DNA of 64,000 nt from Methylocystis sp. B8 (GTDB lineage Bacteria; Pseudomonadota; Alphaproteobacteria; Rhizobiales; Beijerinckiaceae). The stretch spans positions 1-64,000 of the forward strand of contig NZ_VBTZ01000001.1 of assembly GCF_005771425.1 (NCBI RefSeq). Reading direction: 5' to 3'. The notes beneath the pieces are model-generated. The model was not told the origin of the DNA, did not search any database, and was given only the letters and a program-made list of their open reading frames with translations. Shown here in pieces: positions 21,499 to 31,113 of the stretch (position 1 is its first letter; the number at the start of each line of letters is the position of its first letter). The position numbers were made by a program, and so were the translations under genes.

Positions 21499-23165
21499 CG
21501 ACGCCGGAAACCGACCTCGTGTTCCTGCCGCTCGGCGGCTTGGGCGAAATCGGCATGAATATGGCGCTTTACGGCTGCGGGCCGCCGCAGAAGCGCAAAT
21601 GGCTGATGGTGGATTGCGGTCTCGGATTTCCTGGGCCGGAGCTTCCCGGCGTCGACCTTGTCTTTCCCGATATTGCCTTCGTCGAAAAGATCGCGCGCGA
21701 TCTCGTCGGCATCTGCATCACTCACGCGCATGAGGATCATATCGGCGGTCTCGCGACATTGTGGCCCCGGCTCAACTGCAAGGTCTTCGCCACGCCTTTC
21801 GCTGCGGGGCTGCTCGAAGTGCGGCGGCTCAACGAACCCGGCGCGCCGAAGATCGACATCGCCTTGACGCACGCCGGCGCGAAGCTCGATCTCGATCCAT
21901 TTCAAGTTGAATATGTCGCCGTCGCGCATTCGATTCCCGAAGCCAATGCCCTCGCGATCCGTACGCCGCTTGGCCTGCTGATCCACACCGGCGACTGGAA
22001 GATCGATCCGGAGCCTGGAGTTGGAACGCGCATTGACGAAGCGCGGCTCCGGGCGCTCGGCGATGAAGGCGTCGCGGCTCTCATTTGCGATTCGACCAAC
22101 ATTCTGCGCGAGGGCGACAGTTTCTCGGAAGCCGATGTCGCGCGCACGCTGCGCACGCTGATCGCCGAAGCGCCGGGCCGCGTGCTGGTGACGACCTTCG
22201 CTTCCAATGTCGCGCGGCTGCGCGCCATCGCTGAGGCGGCGCATGCCTGCGGTCGCACCGTCGTCGTTGCGGGGAGGGCGATGGATCGCGCCATTCAGGT
22301 TGCGCGGGATTGCGGCTATCTCGATGGGCTCCCCGGATTTCACGCGCCGGAATTGCTGCCGACGCTGCCGCGCGACAAGACAGTGGTCATCGCGACCGGC
22401 AGCCAGGGCGAAACGCGCGCCGCGATGGCCCGCGCCGCAGCGAATGATCACCCAGCCCTTAAGCTCGTCGCCGGCGATCGGGTGATCTTTTCTTCGCGCG
22501 TCATCCCGGGAAATGCGCGCGACGTTTTTCGCGTCATCAACAATCTTTGCGATATCGGCGTCGAGGTCATCACCGACCACGACCACCTCGTGCATTGCTC
22601 AGGCCATCCGCGCCGCGGCGAGGTCGCGCAAATGTACGAATGGGTCCGGCCACAGATCGCGGTGCCGGCGCATGGCGAGGCGCATCATCTGACAGAGCAT
22701 GTGGCCTTCGCCAAGACGCATGGCGTGTCGCAGGTCGTCTCGGCGCGCAATGGAAACATCGTGCGGCTGGCGCCGGGCGCACCGAGCGTGATCGGCGAGG
22801 CGCCGCATGGGCGCCTTTACAAGGATGGCGATGTCGTCATCACCGAAGATGATGGCGCCGTGCGCGACCGCGCGCGCCTTTCTTTCGCCGGCGTTATTTC
22901 CATCGCGCTGGCCGTTGACCGCAAGGGCGAACTTGTCGGCGATCCGGATGTCGTTTTCTCCGGGGTGCCAAAGCGCGGCAAATTCGGCGAAGACATGGGC
23001 GAAGTCATCGATGAGGCGCTCTTCGCCGCATTCGACGGGTTGTCGCGCCCGCGACGCCGCGACGCGGATGCGGTGTCAACCGCGATCGAACGCGCCGTTC
23101 GCGGGGCCGTCTCGTCGGTCTGGGGCAAGAAGCCCACGGTGCATGTGATGGTCGTCGCGACGTAG
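21495..23165 (+). CDS. rnj: Ribonuclease J
   Basis: 556 residues. Metallo-beta-lactamase / beta-CASP nuclease: the zinc motif THAHEDHIGG, a second metal-ligand region (HSIPEANALAIRT) and the beta-CASP motifs (ATGSQGE near the middle, HCSGHPRRGE with PAHGEAHH towards the C-terminal part of the core) are visible. RNase J is a 5' exonuclease and endonuclease acting in rRNA maturation and mRNA decay. It closes the nuo-birA-rnj transcription unit; the downstream repeat at 23171-23300 separates it from an acquired cassette. Confidence 0.93.
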   Translation: MTTPETDLVFLPLGGLGEIGMNMALYGCGPPQKRKWLMVDCGLGFPGPELPGVDLVFPDIAFVEKIARDLVGICITHAHEDHIGGLATLWPRLNCKVFATPFAAGLLEVRRLNEPGAPKIDIALTHAGAKLDLDPFQVEYVAVAHSIPEANALAIRTPLGLLIHTGDWKIDPEPGVGTRIDEARLRALGDEGVAALICDSTNILREGDSFSEADVARTLRTLIAEAPGRVLVTTFASNVARLRAIAEAAHACGRTVVVAGRAMDRAIQVARDCGYLDGLPGFHAPELLPTLPRDKTVVIATGSQGETRAAMARAAANDHPALKLVAGDRVIFSSRVIPGNARDVFRVINNLCDIGVEVITDHDHLVHCSGHPRRGEVAQMYEWVRPQIAVPAHGEAHHLTEHVAFAKTHGVSQVVSARNGNIVRLAPGAPSVIGEAPHGRLYKDGDVVITEDDGAVRDRARLSFAGVISIALAVDRKGELVGDPDVVFSGVPKRGKFGEDMGEVIDEALFAAFDGLSRPRRRDADAVSTAIERAVRGAVSSVWGKKPTVHVMVVAT

Positions 23166-23170
23166 CGCGT

Positions 23171-23300
23171 CATACCTCCCCCTTGCGGGGAGGTCGCGCC
23201 GCTAGCGGCGCGGGTGGGGGGATGCGCCAGCATCTCACAGTATTCACCCCACCCCGAACTGCTTCGCAGTTCGACCCTCCCCGTCAAGGGGAGGGAGAGC
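23171..23300. repeat. Extragenic palindromic repeat (CCTCCCC...GGGGAGG type)
   Basis: Two hairpin blocks occupy the rnj-methyltransferase gap: ACCTCCCCCTTGCGGGGAGGT with an adjacent CGCCGCTAGCGGCG stem, and CGAACTGCTTCGCAGTTCG followed by CCTCCCCGTCAAGGGGAGG. This is a common alphaproteobacterial extragenic repeat, and the strong stems may also act as a terminator after rnj. Confidence 0.65.
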
Positions 23301-23385
23301 GCCTTTCCAACTTACGTTCGGCTTACCCAGCTTTCGCCGCCGATCGCTTCCGCGTTATGCTCGCCTAACGAGACGAATCGCGGAC

Positions 23386-24612
23386 ATGGCCGATAAGCCC
23401 AGCTACTATGAATTCTTCGCCGGCGGCGGCATGGCCCGCGCCGGGCTTGGCGGCGGCTGGCGCTGTCTTTTCGCCAATGATTTCGATCGCAAGAAAGCTG
23501 AGAGCTACCGCGCCAATTGGGGCGGCGAAGAGCTGCACGTCGGCGACGTGCGCGAGATATCCACAGCACAATTGCCGGGCCAGGCCGATCTTGTCTGGGC
23601 GTCCTTCCCCTGTCAGGACCTGTCGCTCGCTGGCGCCGGCGCGGGCCTAAAAGGCGAAAGATCGGGGACGTTCTGGCCGTTCTGGGATTTGATGAAGGCG
23701 CTGCGCAAAGAGGGACGCGCGCCGTCGCTCATCGTTCTCGAAAATGTCTGCGGCGCGCTCACCTCTCACGGCGGCAAGGATTTTGTGAAAATCTGCGAGG
23801 CGTTGGCGCTCGAGGGCTACAGATTCGGCGCGCTGGTCATCGATGCGTCGCTGTTCGTTCCGCAATCGCGTCCGCGGTTATTCATTATCGCGACGGGGGA
23901 GGATGTGATTCTTCCCGAGTCTCTCCTCCGTCATTGCGAGCGAAGCGAAGCAATCCAGAGCCATGAAGGTGGACCTGGATTGCTTCGTCGCTTCGCTCCT
24001 CGCAATGACGGCGATGAACTCTTTCACACACGCGCGCTTGTTTCTGCCCACAAGACTTTACCGATAGCGTTACGCAATAGCTGGCTCTGGTGGAATCTGC
24101 CGTCGCCGTCGCCGCGCAACACATCGTTGATCGACATAATCGAAGACGCTCCGACTGATGTCGACTGGCACAGCGGCGCCGAGACGAAGGCGCTCATCGC
24201 CATGATGAGCGAGGTCAATCTCGCAAAAATCGCCGAAGCGAAACGCGCCGGCCGCAAAATGGTTGGAACGCTCTATCGCCGCACGCGCTATCAAAATGGC
24301 AAAAAAATCCAGCGCGCCGAGGCGCGCTTCGACAATATCGCCGGCTGTTTGCGGACGCCGGCCGGCGGCTCCAGTCGGCAATATGTGCTGGTAGTCAATA
24401 AGGGCAGGGTGCGCTCGCGATTGATGTCGGCGCGCGAGACGGCGCGGCTGATGGGACTGCCGGATGATTACATTTTGCCGGAGAACTACAACGAGGCCTA
24501 CCATTTAACGGGTGACGGCGTCGTTGTTTCGGTAGTGCAGTACATATCAGAGCATATCCTTAAGCCTTTATTCCTCGTTCCAAATGTCAAGAAAAGCAGA
24601 GATGCAGCATGA
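23386..24612 (+). CDS. C5-cytosine-specific DNA methyltransferase
   Basis: 408 residues with the ordered m5C-methyltransferase motifs: I (EFFAGGGMARAGL), IV with catalytic Cys (FPCQDLSLAG), VI (LENVCGAL), VIII (QSRPRLFIIA), IX (RLMGLPDDY) and X (GDGVVVSVVQYI). It methylates C5 of cytosine in an unknown target and is the protective partner of the nuclease encoded next, whose ATG overlaps its stop. About 28 residues beginning RHCERSEAIQ and ending LRRFAPRNDG, just after motif VIII, are the translation of an inserted palindromic repeat (23930-24009). The frame stays open through it. Whether activity is kept is unknown. Confidence 0.92.
   Translation: MADKPSYYEFFAGGGMARAGLGGGWRCLFANDFDRKKAESYRANWGGEELHVGDVREISTAQLPGQADLVWASFPCQDLSLAGAGAGLKGERSGTFWPFWDLMKALRKEGRAPSLIVLENVCGALTSHGGKDFVKICEALALEGYRFGALVIDASLFVPQSRPRLFIIATGEDVILPESLLRHCERSEAIQSHEGGPGLLRRFAPRNDGDELFHTRALVSAHKTLPIALRNSWLWWNLPSPSPRNTSLIDIIEDAPTDVDWHSGAETKALIAMMSEVNLAKIAEAKRAGRKMVGTLYRRTRYQNGKKIQRAEARFDNIAGCLRTPAGGSSRQYVLVVNKGRVRSRLMSARETARLMGLPDDYILPENYNEAYHLTGDGVVVSVVQYISEHILKPLFLVPNVKKSRDAA
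23930..24009. repeat. Palindromic repeat inserted in frame in the methyltransferase gene
   Basis: Arms GTCATTGCGAGCGAAGCGAA...CCAG (23930-23958) and CTGGATTGCTTCGTCGCTTC...GAC (23975-24009) form a near-perfect inverted repeat separated by 16 nt. The sequence is a widely seen intergenic palindrome of alpha- and other proteobacteria. Here it lies within coding DNA and is translated as an internal peptide between motif VIII and the target-recognition region. Confidence 0.85.
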
Positions 24613-25466
24613 CAATTACGCCATGCAAGAAGAACCCAGAGCTGAAGCGGCGCATTGAGGAATTTGCAGAAATCCTGAAGACAAAAGCTCATCTTCTCGC
24701 CAACTACGGCTTGTCGGAAAACGATTTTTATAACTCTGGTTTGTTTCGAGGCTCCATTGAACGAATCCGTGGACAGTTCTCTGCAACGATGCGCGAGAAA
24801 CGAGAATTCGTGCGGCGTGTTTTGAGCTATATGGAAGATAACAAATTCATAAAATCCTTTGAGTCATCGGGCGGTCGAAATCGATATGACTACACAGTTG
24901 AACTCCCAAGCGGCAAAACTGCTGTCATCGAACTAAAGGGAGGATTGGATGGAAACAATACGAATATATTTGAGCGCCCCGCTCACGCGAATGAATTGAT
25001 CGTTTGGAGCGTCAGCACCAATCAAGGAGGCGATCCTCGCAGAAACGTTTGGTCTGGTTTGCATACCCGTCTAAGCGCGGAGATGATTTCAAATAACAAA
25101 CGGGTAGATGGACTCATTGTATGGGACTGGGTTTGTGGAACGCTTGGTCGCAAATGCCCGAAGCTTGAGTGCGATCCTTTGAGAAAAACGGTGATCGCGC
25201 AGTTTGAGTTGCCGCCTCCTTGTATCTATCTGTTGCCAGCGACAATTCCCGAGGTTCGGAACAATCCGACACCAACAGCACAGACGTTAAGTAGTGTCGA
25301 GATTCTGGAGGCATTTCATCGCTGTTTTAAGGGTGCCTCAGATGAGGTGAATTATGTAGATTTTGAGGTCGCTTATCGTGGGGCAGATACCGTTCGCAGA
25401 ACGACGGTACGACGAGGCGGAAATATCGTGCAACAATCAGAATTCACGCCGATTCAACGAAGGTAG
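24609..25466 (+). CDS. Putative type II restriction endonuclease, PD-(D/E)XK-like
   Basis: 285 residues, not recognised by family name. A plausible PD-(D/E)XK core is visible: Asp in RYDYTVELPSGKT followed by IELKGG (E-L-K), near residues 95-115. An upstream helical region with many charged residues resembles a DNA-contact domain. The gene overlaps the m5C methyltransferase stop by 4 bp and precedes vsr, the usual context of a type II restriction enzyme. Codon and base use are distinctly more AT-rich than neighbouring genes, a sign of transfer. No specificity can be inferred. Confidence 0.68.
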   Translation: MTITPCKKNPELKRRIEEFAEILKTKAHLLANYGLSENDFYNSGLFRGSIERIRGQFSATMREKREFVRRVLSYMEDNKFIKSFESSGGRNRYDYTVELPSGKTAVIELKGGLDGNNTNIFERPAHANELIVWSVSTNQGGDPRRNVWSGLHTRLSAEMISNNKRVDGLIVWDWVCGTLGRKCPKLECDPLRKTVIAQFELPPPCIYLLPATIPEVRNNPTPTAQTLSSVEILEAFHRCFKGASDEVNYVDFEVAYRGADTVRRTTVRRGGNIVQQSEFTPIQRR

Positions 25467-25472
25467 CGCGCG

Positions 25473-25874
25473 GTGAAAGAAACGCGCGCCCAGCGCTCCG
25501 CCATCATGCGCGCGGTGAAGGGGCGCGACACGTCTCCCGAAATCGCCGTGCGGACGATGTTAAGAAAGTTCGCGCCGGGCTATCGGCTGCATCGCAAGGA
25601 CGTTCCGGGCAATCCCGACATCGCCTTCATCGGCCGCAAGCAGGCGATCTTCGTTCATGGCTGCTTCTGGCACGGGCACGACTGTCCGCGCGGCGCGCGC
25701 ATGCCCAAGGCCAACGCCGACTACTGGCGCACGAAGATCGCCAAAAATGTCGCGCGCGACGCCGCGCATCAGACGGCGCTCGCGGCCCAAGGCTGGCGCG
25801 CGCTCACGATCTGGGAATGCGAATTGAAGGACCGCGCCGCGGTGGAAAAAAAGCTGCGCGCGTTCTTAGGATAG
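25473..25874 (+). CDS. vsr: Very short patch repair endonuclease (Vsr)
   Basis: 133 residues, GTG start at 25473. Vsr signature: MRAVKGRDTSPEIAVRTMLR near the N-terminus, the catalytic Asp in NPDIAFIGRKQAIFVHGCFW and the zinc/catalytic region CFWHGHDC. Vsr nicks T:G mismatches that arise when 5-methylcytosine deaminates, so it commonly accompanies m5C methyltransferases. It lies 6 bp after the restriction gene and returns to the high-GC composition of the host, unlike the nuclease gene. Confidence 0.93.
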   Translation: MKETRAQRSAIMRAVKGRDTSPEIAVRTMLRKFAPGYRLHRKDVPGNPDIAFIGRKQAIFVHGCFWHGHDCPRGARMPKANADYWRTKIAKNVARDAAHQTALAAQGWRALTIWECELKDRAAVEKKLRAFLG

Positions 25875-25893
25875 GTCGCGGTCTTGATTTTTC

Positions 25894-25977
25894 CGTCATG
25901 GCCGGGCCTGGCCCGGCTATCCACGAAAGCAGTTTGTCGTCCCAACGTGGATGCTCGGCTCAAGGCCGGGCATGACG
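25894..25977. repeat. Extragenic palindromic repeat (GTCATGGCCGGGC type)
   Basis: CGTCATGGCCGGGCCTGGCC at the left and the inverted GGCCGGGCATGACG at the right, with an internal TATCCACG / CGTGGATG pair, form a two-stem palindrome filling the gap between convergent vsr and efp. It probably also serves as a bidirectional transcription stop. Confidence 0.7.
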
Positions 25978-25990
25978 ATTCAGGTTGCTT

Positions 25991-26560
25991 TCAATCCTTG
26001 GCGCGCTCGACATAGGCGCCGTCCTCGGTCTGGATGACGACGCGGGTGCCGGGCTGAATATGCGGCGGCACCATGACGCGCGCGCCATTCGCCAGCTTCG
26101 CCGGCTTGTAGGAAGAAGAAGCGGTCTGGCCTTTCATCGCCGGCTCGGTCTCGACGATCTCCAGCGTGACGCGCGGCGGCAACTGAATTCCAACAGGCGC
26201 GCCGTTGAACATTGAGAGGATGCAGACCATGCCCTCCTGCAGCCATTGCGCCTGATCGCCGATCGTGTCGCCGGACACGGCGACCTGCTCATAGCTCGCC
26301 TGATTCATGAAGTGATAGCCGTCATCGTCATTGTAGAGATAGCTGAAATCCTGATCCTCGACGAAGGCGCGCTCCACCTGCTCGGTAGTCTTGTAGCGGT
26401 CAGAAACTTTCACGCCGTCGGAGAGGCGGCGCATGTCGATCTGCGTCGTCGGCGTGCCCTTGCCGGGGAAAAAACTTTCGGCCGTCAGGACGACATAAAG
26501 CTGCCCGTCATCTCTCTCGATGATATTGCCTTTGCGAATTGAACTGGCGATGACTTTCAC
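25991..26560 (-). CDS. efp: Elongation factor P
   Basis: 189 residues, the usual three-domain beta-barrel factor. The N-terminal KOW-like domain has the loop PGKGTP whose Lys is the site of beta-lysylation; domains II ([15 protein letters not shown]) and III (the C-terminal [18 protein letters not shown]) are present. EF-P relieves ribosome stalling at polyproline stretches. It is divergent from epmA, whose product modifies that Lys, and the 97-bp gap between them likely holds both promoters. Confidence 0.96.
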   Translation of the reverse strand: MKVIASSIRKGNIIERDDGQLYVVLTAESFFPGKGTPTTQIDMRRLSDGVKVSDRYKTTEQVERAFVEDQDFSYLYNDDDGYHFMNQASYEQVAVSGDTIGDQAQWLQEGMVCILSMFNGAPVGIQLPPRVTLEIVETEPAMKGQTASSSYKPAKLANGARVMVPPHIQPGTRVVIQTEDGAYVERAKD

Positions 26561-26657
26561 GTCGGTATCCCTTATTGCCGGCCTGGTTTATGAACGGCGG
26601 TAAGACCATATTTCGGGCGCGCCGGCAATCCGGGGCCCAGCCCCGTGGGGAGGCCTT

Positions 26658-27701
26658 ATGGCGCGCGCGTCACACTGGTGGGCTCGGGATGTCTATGCCG
26701 ACCGCAAGCCCTTTCTTAAGGCGCGCACGGTGATCACGGCCGCGGCTCGGCGCTTCTTTTTGGCGGAGGGCTTTGCCGAGGTCGAGACGGCGGCGCTTCA
26801 GCTGTCGGGTGGCAACGAAACCCATCTTTCGGCCTTCCCCACGGTATTGATTGGCTCGGGCGACGAGCGCAGCCGCCTCTATCTCCATACTTCCCCGGAG
26901 TTTTCCTGCAAAAAGCTGCTCGCGGCCGGCGAAGAGCGGATTTTCACGCTCGCGCGGGTCTTTCGAAATCGCGAGCGCTCGGCCCTGCACCACCCGGAAT
27001 TCACCATGCTGGAGTGGTATCGCGCCGACGCGCCAACCCTGCGGCTTATGGAGGACTGCGCTGGACTGCTGACGAGCGCGGCCAAGGCGGCGGGGGCGAC
27101 CGATTTCGCTTGGCGGGATCGGGTCTGCGATCCTTTCGCCGAACCAGAGATCATCAGCGTCTGCGAGGCCTTTGCGACCCACGCCAGCATCGATCTCGAA
27201 GCGCTGCTCGACGATCGCGACGGGCTGGCGCGCGCCGCCGACCGCGACGGCATACGCGTCGCTCATGATGACAGCTGGTCGGATCTCTTCAGCAAGATCA
27301 TGTCCGAAAAGATCGAGCATCTGCTCGGACGCGAGCGGCCGACAATCCTGACCGACTATCCGCTAAGCGAGGCGGCGCTGGCCCGCGCCAACGTCGACGA
27401 CCCGCGCTTCGCCGACCGTTTCGAACTTTATGTCTGCGGCGTCGAGCTCGCCAATGGATTCGCCGAACTGACCGACGCTGCTGAGCAACGCCGGCGATTT
27501 GAAACGCGGATGCAGGAAAAGCTTCGCATCTACGGCGAGACCTATCCGATCGACGAGGATTTCTTGGCGGCGCTCGCGGAAATGCCGCCAGCCTGCGGCG
27601 TCGCGCTTGGCTTCGACCGACTGGTGATGCTGGCGACTGGGGCCGACCGCATCGAACAGGTGCTGTGGACGCCCGTGGCCGAGCGCGGAACGGCGCTGTA
27701 G
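26658..27701 (+). CDS. epmA: EF-P--(R)-beta-lysine ligase
   Basis: 347 residues, a class II lysyl-tRNA synthetase-like catalytic domain lacking the anticodon-binding domain. Motif 2 is in RVFRNRERSALHHPEFTMLE and motif 3 in CGVALGFDRLVMLATG. EpmA (PoxA/GenX) attaches (R)-beta-lysine to the EF-P lysine. No epmB (lysine 2,3-aminomutase) is in the window, so its substrate supply must be encoded elsewhere. Divergently paired with efp. Confidence 0.93.
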   Translation: MARASHWWARDVYADRKPFLKARTVITAAARRFFLAEGFAEVETAALQLSGGNETHLSAFPTVLIGSGDERSRLYLHTSPEFSCKKLLAAGEERIFTLARVFRNRERSALHHPEFTMLEWYRADAPTLRLMEDCAGLLTSAAKAAGATDFAWRDRVCDPFAEPEIISVCEAFATHASIDLEALLDDRDGLARAADRDGIRVAHDDSWSDLFSKIMSEKIEHLLGRERPTILTDYPLSEAALARANVDDPRFADRFELYVCGVELANGFAELTDAAEQRRRFETRMQEKLRIYGETYPIDEDFLAALAEMPPACGVALGFDRLVMLATGADRIEQVLWTPVAERGTAL

Positions 27702-27745
27702 ATCCCCCCGAAGCGCTCCAGGAGAATCGGGTGAAGAATCGTTTT

Positions 27746-27932
27746 TCCTCACCCTCATCCTGAGGAGCCGCCCGCAAGTCGGGTCTACCAGACTTGCGAA
27801 TTTAATGTCGATCTCGGGCAAGCCCGAGATCGATGGCGGCGTCTCGAAGGACGAGGTGAGGAAAAATACGCGAAACTGGGTTTCCTCGTCCTTCGAGACG
27901 GCCTCTTCGAAGCCTCCTCAGGATGAGGAAAC
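27746..27932. repeat. Dispersed palindromic repeat, double copy
   Basis: The 392-bp epmA-typA gap is largely filled by this repeat: CCCTCATCCTGAGGAGCCG and GCGTCTCGAAGGACGAGGTG, then the inverted TCGTCCTTCGAGACGGCC and CCTCCTCAGGATGAGG. It contains an inner GATCTCGGGCAAGCCCGAGATC hairpin-like stem (partly shared with 32251-32413). Downstream to 28093 I see only the short leader of typA. Confidence 0.75.
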
Positions 27933-28093
27933 CCTTCACCCGATCGCTCCCCGGAGGGAGCCAGTTTAGCTTCCAAAATCGACCGCTTTGGGGTAGAAGA
28001 CGCTGCATCGCAACAACAGCCAGCGTCTTTTAGTTCCGGCCGCCCATCGGCGGCCGCAGAGGCGGTTGTTTTACCTGGGCCGGCCCTTTCACC

Positions 28094-29914
28094 ATGCAGC
28101 TGCGCAATATCGCCATCATCGCCCACGTCGACCATGGCAAGACCACGCTCGTTGACCGGCTGCTCCAGCAGTCGGGCGCCTTCCGTGAGAACCAGCGCGT
28201 CGCCGAGCGCGTCATGGATTCGAACGATCTCGAAAAGGAGCGCGGCATCACCATCATGGCCAAGGCGACGTCGATCGCCTGGAAGGATGTGCGCATCAAT
28301 ATCGTCGATACGCCCGGCCACGCCGATTTCGGCGGCGAGGTGGAGCGCATTCTCTCCATGGTCGATGGCGCGATCGTTCTGGTCGACGCGGCCGAAGGCC
28401 CGATGCCGCAGACGAAATTCGTCGTCGGCAAGGCCTTGAAGATCGGCCTGAAGCCGATAGTCTGCGTTAACAAGGTGGATAAGCCCGACGCGCGCGTGAC
28501 CGAAGTCGTCAACGAGGTCTTCGACCTTTTCGCGGCGCTCGACGCCACCGACGAGCAACTCGACTTTCCGATCATCTACGGCTCCGCCAAGCAGGGCTGG
28601 ATGGCCGAGGAGCCGACCGGCCCGCAGGACGGCATGGCGCCGCTGTTTGATCTCGTGCTGAAGCATGTGCCGGAGCCCAAAGTCGAAGAGGGCGGCTTCC
28701 GTATGCTCGGCACGCTCTTGGAGGCGAACCCCTATCTCGGCCGCATCATCACCGGCCGCGTGTTCTCCGGCTCGGTGAAGCCGAACCAGCCGGTGAAGGT
28801 GCTGGACCGCACCGGCAAGATCGTCGAACAGGGCCGCGTGTCGAAAATTCTCGCCTTCCGAGGCATTGAGCGCCAGCCGATCGACGAAGCGGAAGCCGGC
28901 GACATCGTCGCCATCGCCGGCCTCGAAAAATTCAACGTCGCTGATACGCTGTGCGCGCTCGACGTGAACGAGCCGCTGCAGGCGCAGCCGATCGATCCGC
29001 CGACGCTCTCCATGACCTTCCTCGTCAACGACAGCCCGCTTGCCGGGACGGAGGGCGACAAGGTCACGAGCCGCATGATCCGCGCGCGTCTCTTCAAGGA
29101 GGCCGAGGGCAATGTCGCGCTGCGCGTCGAGGATGCGCCGATGGGCGACGCCTATATCGTCTCGGGCCGCGGCGAGTTGCAGCTCGGCATCCTCATCGAG
29201 ACGATGCGCCGCGAAGGTTTTGAGCTTGGCGTGTCGCGTCCGAAGGTCGTCTACAAGAAGGACGAGAACGGCGACATCCTCGAGCCGATCGAAGAAGTCG
29301 TCATCGACGTCGACGAAGAGCATAGCGGCGTCGTCGTGCAGAAGATGAATGAGCGCAAGGCCGAGATGATCGAGATGAAGCCTTCTGGCGGCAATCGCCT
29401 GCGGCTCGTCTTCTACGCGCCGACGCGCGGCCTCATCGGCTATCAGGGCGAGCTTTTGACCGATACGCGCGGCACGGCGATCATGAACCGGCTGTTCCAT
29501 GAATATGCGCCCTATCGGGGCGACATTCAGGGACGCCGCAACGGCGTGCTGATCTCGAACGATCAGGGCGAGGCCGTCGCCTACGCGATGTGGAAGCTGG
29601 AAGATCGCGGGCCGATGATGATCGAGCCGGGCTGCAAGGTCTATCGCGGCATGATCGTCGGCGAGCACACGCGCGACAATGATCTCGAGATCAATGTGCT
29701 GAAGGGCAAGCAGCTCACCAATATCCGCACGCAGTCGAAGGACGAGGCGGTGCGCTTGACGCCGCCGATCCAGATGACGTTAGAGAAGGCGCTTGCCTAT
29801 ATCGAGGACGACGAGCGCGTCGAAGTGACGCCGAAGTCGATCCGCCTGCGCAAGGTATTTCTCGACCCCAACGACCGCAAGAAGGCGAAGGGCAAGGCCG
29901 CACTGGTGGAGTGA
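28094..29914 (+). CDS. typA: Translational GTPase TypA/BipA
   Basis: 606 residues. GTPase motifs: G1 [11 protein letters not shown]2 region with RGITI, G3 [11 protein letters not shown] and G4 [12 protein letters not shown]-like domains follow and the C-terminal domain specific to BipA ends in a Lys-rich tail. TypA binds the ribosome and aids 50S assembly and stress adaptation. The start is the ATG at 28094. The serine hydrolase gene follows after 3 bp, suggesting co-transcription. Confidence 0.95.
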   Translation: MQLRNIAIIAHVDHGKTTLVDRLLQQSGAFRENQRVAERVMDSNDLEKERGITIMAKATSIAWKDVRINIVDTPGHADFGGEVERILSMVDGAIVLVDAAEGPMPQTKFVVGKALKIGLKPIVCVNKVDKPDARVTEVVNEVFDLFAALDATDEQLDFPIIYGSAKQGWMAEEPTGPQDGMAPLFDLVLKHVPEPKVEEGGFRMLGTLLEANPYLGRIITGRVFSGSVKPNQPVKVLDRTGKIVEQGRVSKILAFRGIERQPIDEAEAGDIVAIAGLEKFNVADTLCALDVNEPLQAQPIDPPTLSMTFLVNDSPLAGTEGDKVTSRMIRARLFKEAEGNVALRVEDAPMGDAYIVSGRGELQLGILIETMRREGFELGVSRPKVVYKKDENGDILEPIEEVVIDVDEEHSGVVVQKMNERKAEMIEMKPSGGNRLRLVFYAPTRGLIGYQGELLTDTRGTAIMNRLFHEYAPYRGDIQGRRNGVLISNDQGEAVAYAMWKLEDRGPMMIEPGCKVYRGMIVGEHTRDNDLEINVLKGKQLTNIRTQSKDEAVRLTPPIQMTLEKALAYIEDDERVEVTPKSIRLRKVFLDPNDRKKAKGKAALVE

Positions 29915-29917
29915 GGC

Positions 29918-31087
29918 GTGCGGACGGCGCGCACCCGACCGATCGCTTTGATTTGGAAGGCGGTCGTCGTAATGCTGATCTTACGCGCCGGCGATGCGCT
30001 CGCTCGCGACCTTTCACCGGCGAAGATCGAAAGCGCATTGGAGATTTCGCCGCCGGGCGCAAGCCCGCGCCGACTCAATCTCAAGGAAGCGATGCGCGCC
30101 CTGCATGTGCCCGCGCTTAGTGTGGCGCTAATCGACGGCAATCGGATTGCCTGGACGAAGACTTGGGGCGATGCGACGTCCCAGACTATGTTTCAGGCGG
30201 CATCGCTGTCAAAGCTCGTGACCGCGGTGGGGGCGCTGCGGCTCGTCGAGCGAGGCGCACTCGCGCTCGACCGCGACGTTAACGATGATCTTACCATCTG
30301 GAACGCGCAGCAAAGCGCGCTGACCAAAAATCATCCGGTCACGCTGCGGTGGCTCCTGAGCATGCGTGCGGGCGTGAACGTGCCAGGCTATCCGGGGTAT
30401 CCGCCTGGGGCGCCGACGCCCGACCTTGCGCAAATCCTCAGCGGCGCACCGCCTGCGACGTCGCCAGCCGTTAGAGTCGTCGATGTGCCGGGCCGCGCCT
30501 ACGCCTATTCCGGCGGCGGTTATGAAATCGTTCAGGCGCTCGTCGAGGCGAAGAGCGGCAAGTCGTTTGAAGCCGCGATGCGCGAACTTGTTTTCGGTCC
30601 GGCGAAGATGACTGAAAGCAGCTTCGCGCAGCCGCCGTCGCCATCGATTGTTTCGCGAGCCGCTCGCGGGCATTTCGCCGACGGCGCCGAACTGCCCGGT
30701 GGGTGGCGCGTCGTTCCAGCGCTCGCGGCCGGAGGACTATGGTCGACGCCAAACGATCTTGCAAAGCTGCTTGTCGAACTCTCTCGCGCCCATCGCGGAG
30801 AAGGCAATCCTTTGCTCAGTCGAAAGACCGCGTTGGAAATGATGACGCCGCAAAACGGAGGGCCTTACGGGCTCGGCGGCGCCGTCGCAGGTTCGGGGAA
30901 ACGCTTTGTGTTGATGAAACGCGGACAGAATGTCGGCTATCAATCTTACATGCTGGTCTTCCCCGAAACTGGCCAGGGAATCGTCGTTATGACGAATTCA
31001 GACAATGGCACGACCTTGGCGACCGCGGTCATCTACAGGGCGGCCGCTGCCTACCGCTGGCCGGCGCTTGACAAGCTCGAAGATTGA
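29918..31087 (+). CDS. Serine hydrolase, class C beta-lactamase / penicillin-binding-like
   Basis: 389 residues. An N-terminal hydrophobic segment ending near DALA looks like a signal peptide, so the enzyme is probably periplasmic. The beta-lactamase-family nucleophile motif SLSK lies near residue 97, the Tyr motif is in AYSGGGYEI and the C-terminal region has the GQNVGYQSYMLVFP stretch of the third motif. Such enzymes are esterases, D-amino peptidases or DD-peptidases; the substrate is unknown. GTG start at 29918, 3 bp after typA; an ATG at 29972 would begin within the signal region. Confidence 0.82.
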   Translation: MRTARTRPIALIWKAVVVMLILRAGDALARDLSPAKIESALEISPPGASPRRLNLKEAMRALHVPALSVALIDGNRIAWTKTWGDATSQTMFQAASLSKLVTAVGALRLVERGALALDRDVNDDLTIWNAQQSALTKNHPVTLRWLLSMRAGVNVPGYPGYPPGAPTPDLAQILSGAPPATSPAVRVVDVPGRAYAYSGGGYEIVQALVEAKSGKSFEAAMRELVFGPAKMTESSFAQPPSPSIVSRAARGHFADGAELPGGWRVVPALAAGGLWSTPNDLAKLLVELSRAHRGEGNPLLSRKTALEMMTPQNGGPYGLGGAVAGSGKRFVLMKRGQNVGYQSYMLVFPETGQGIVVMTNSDNGTTLATAVIYRAAAAYRWPALDKLED

Positions 31088-31113
31088 GCGTCGGTCTCGC
31101 TCAAAGAAAGGAT

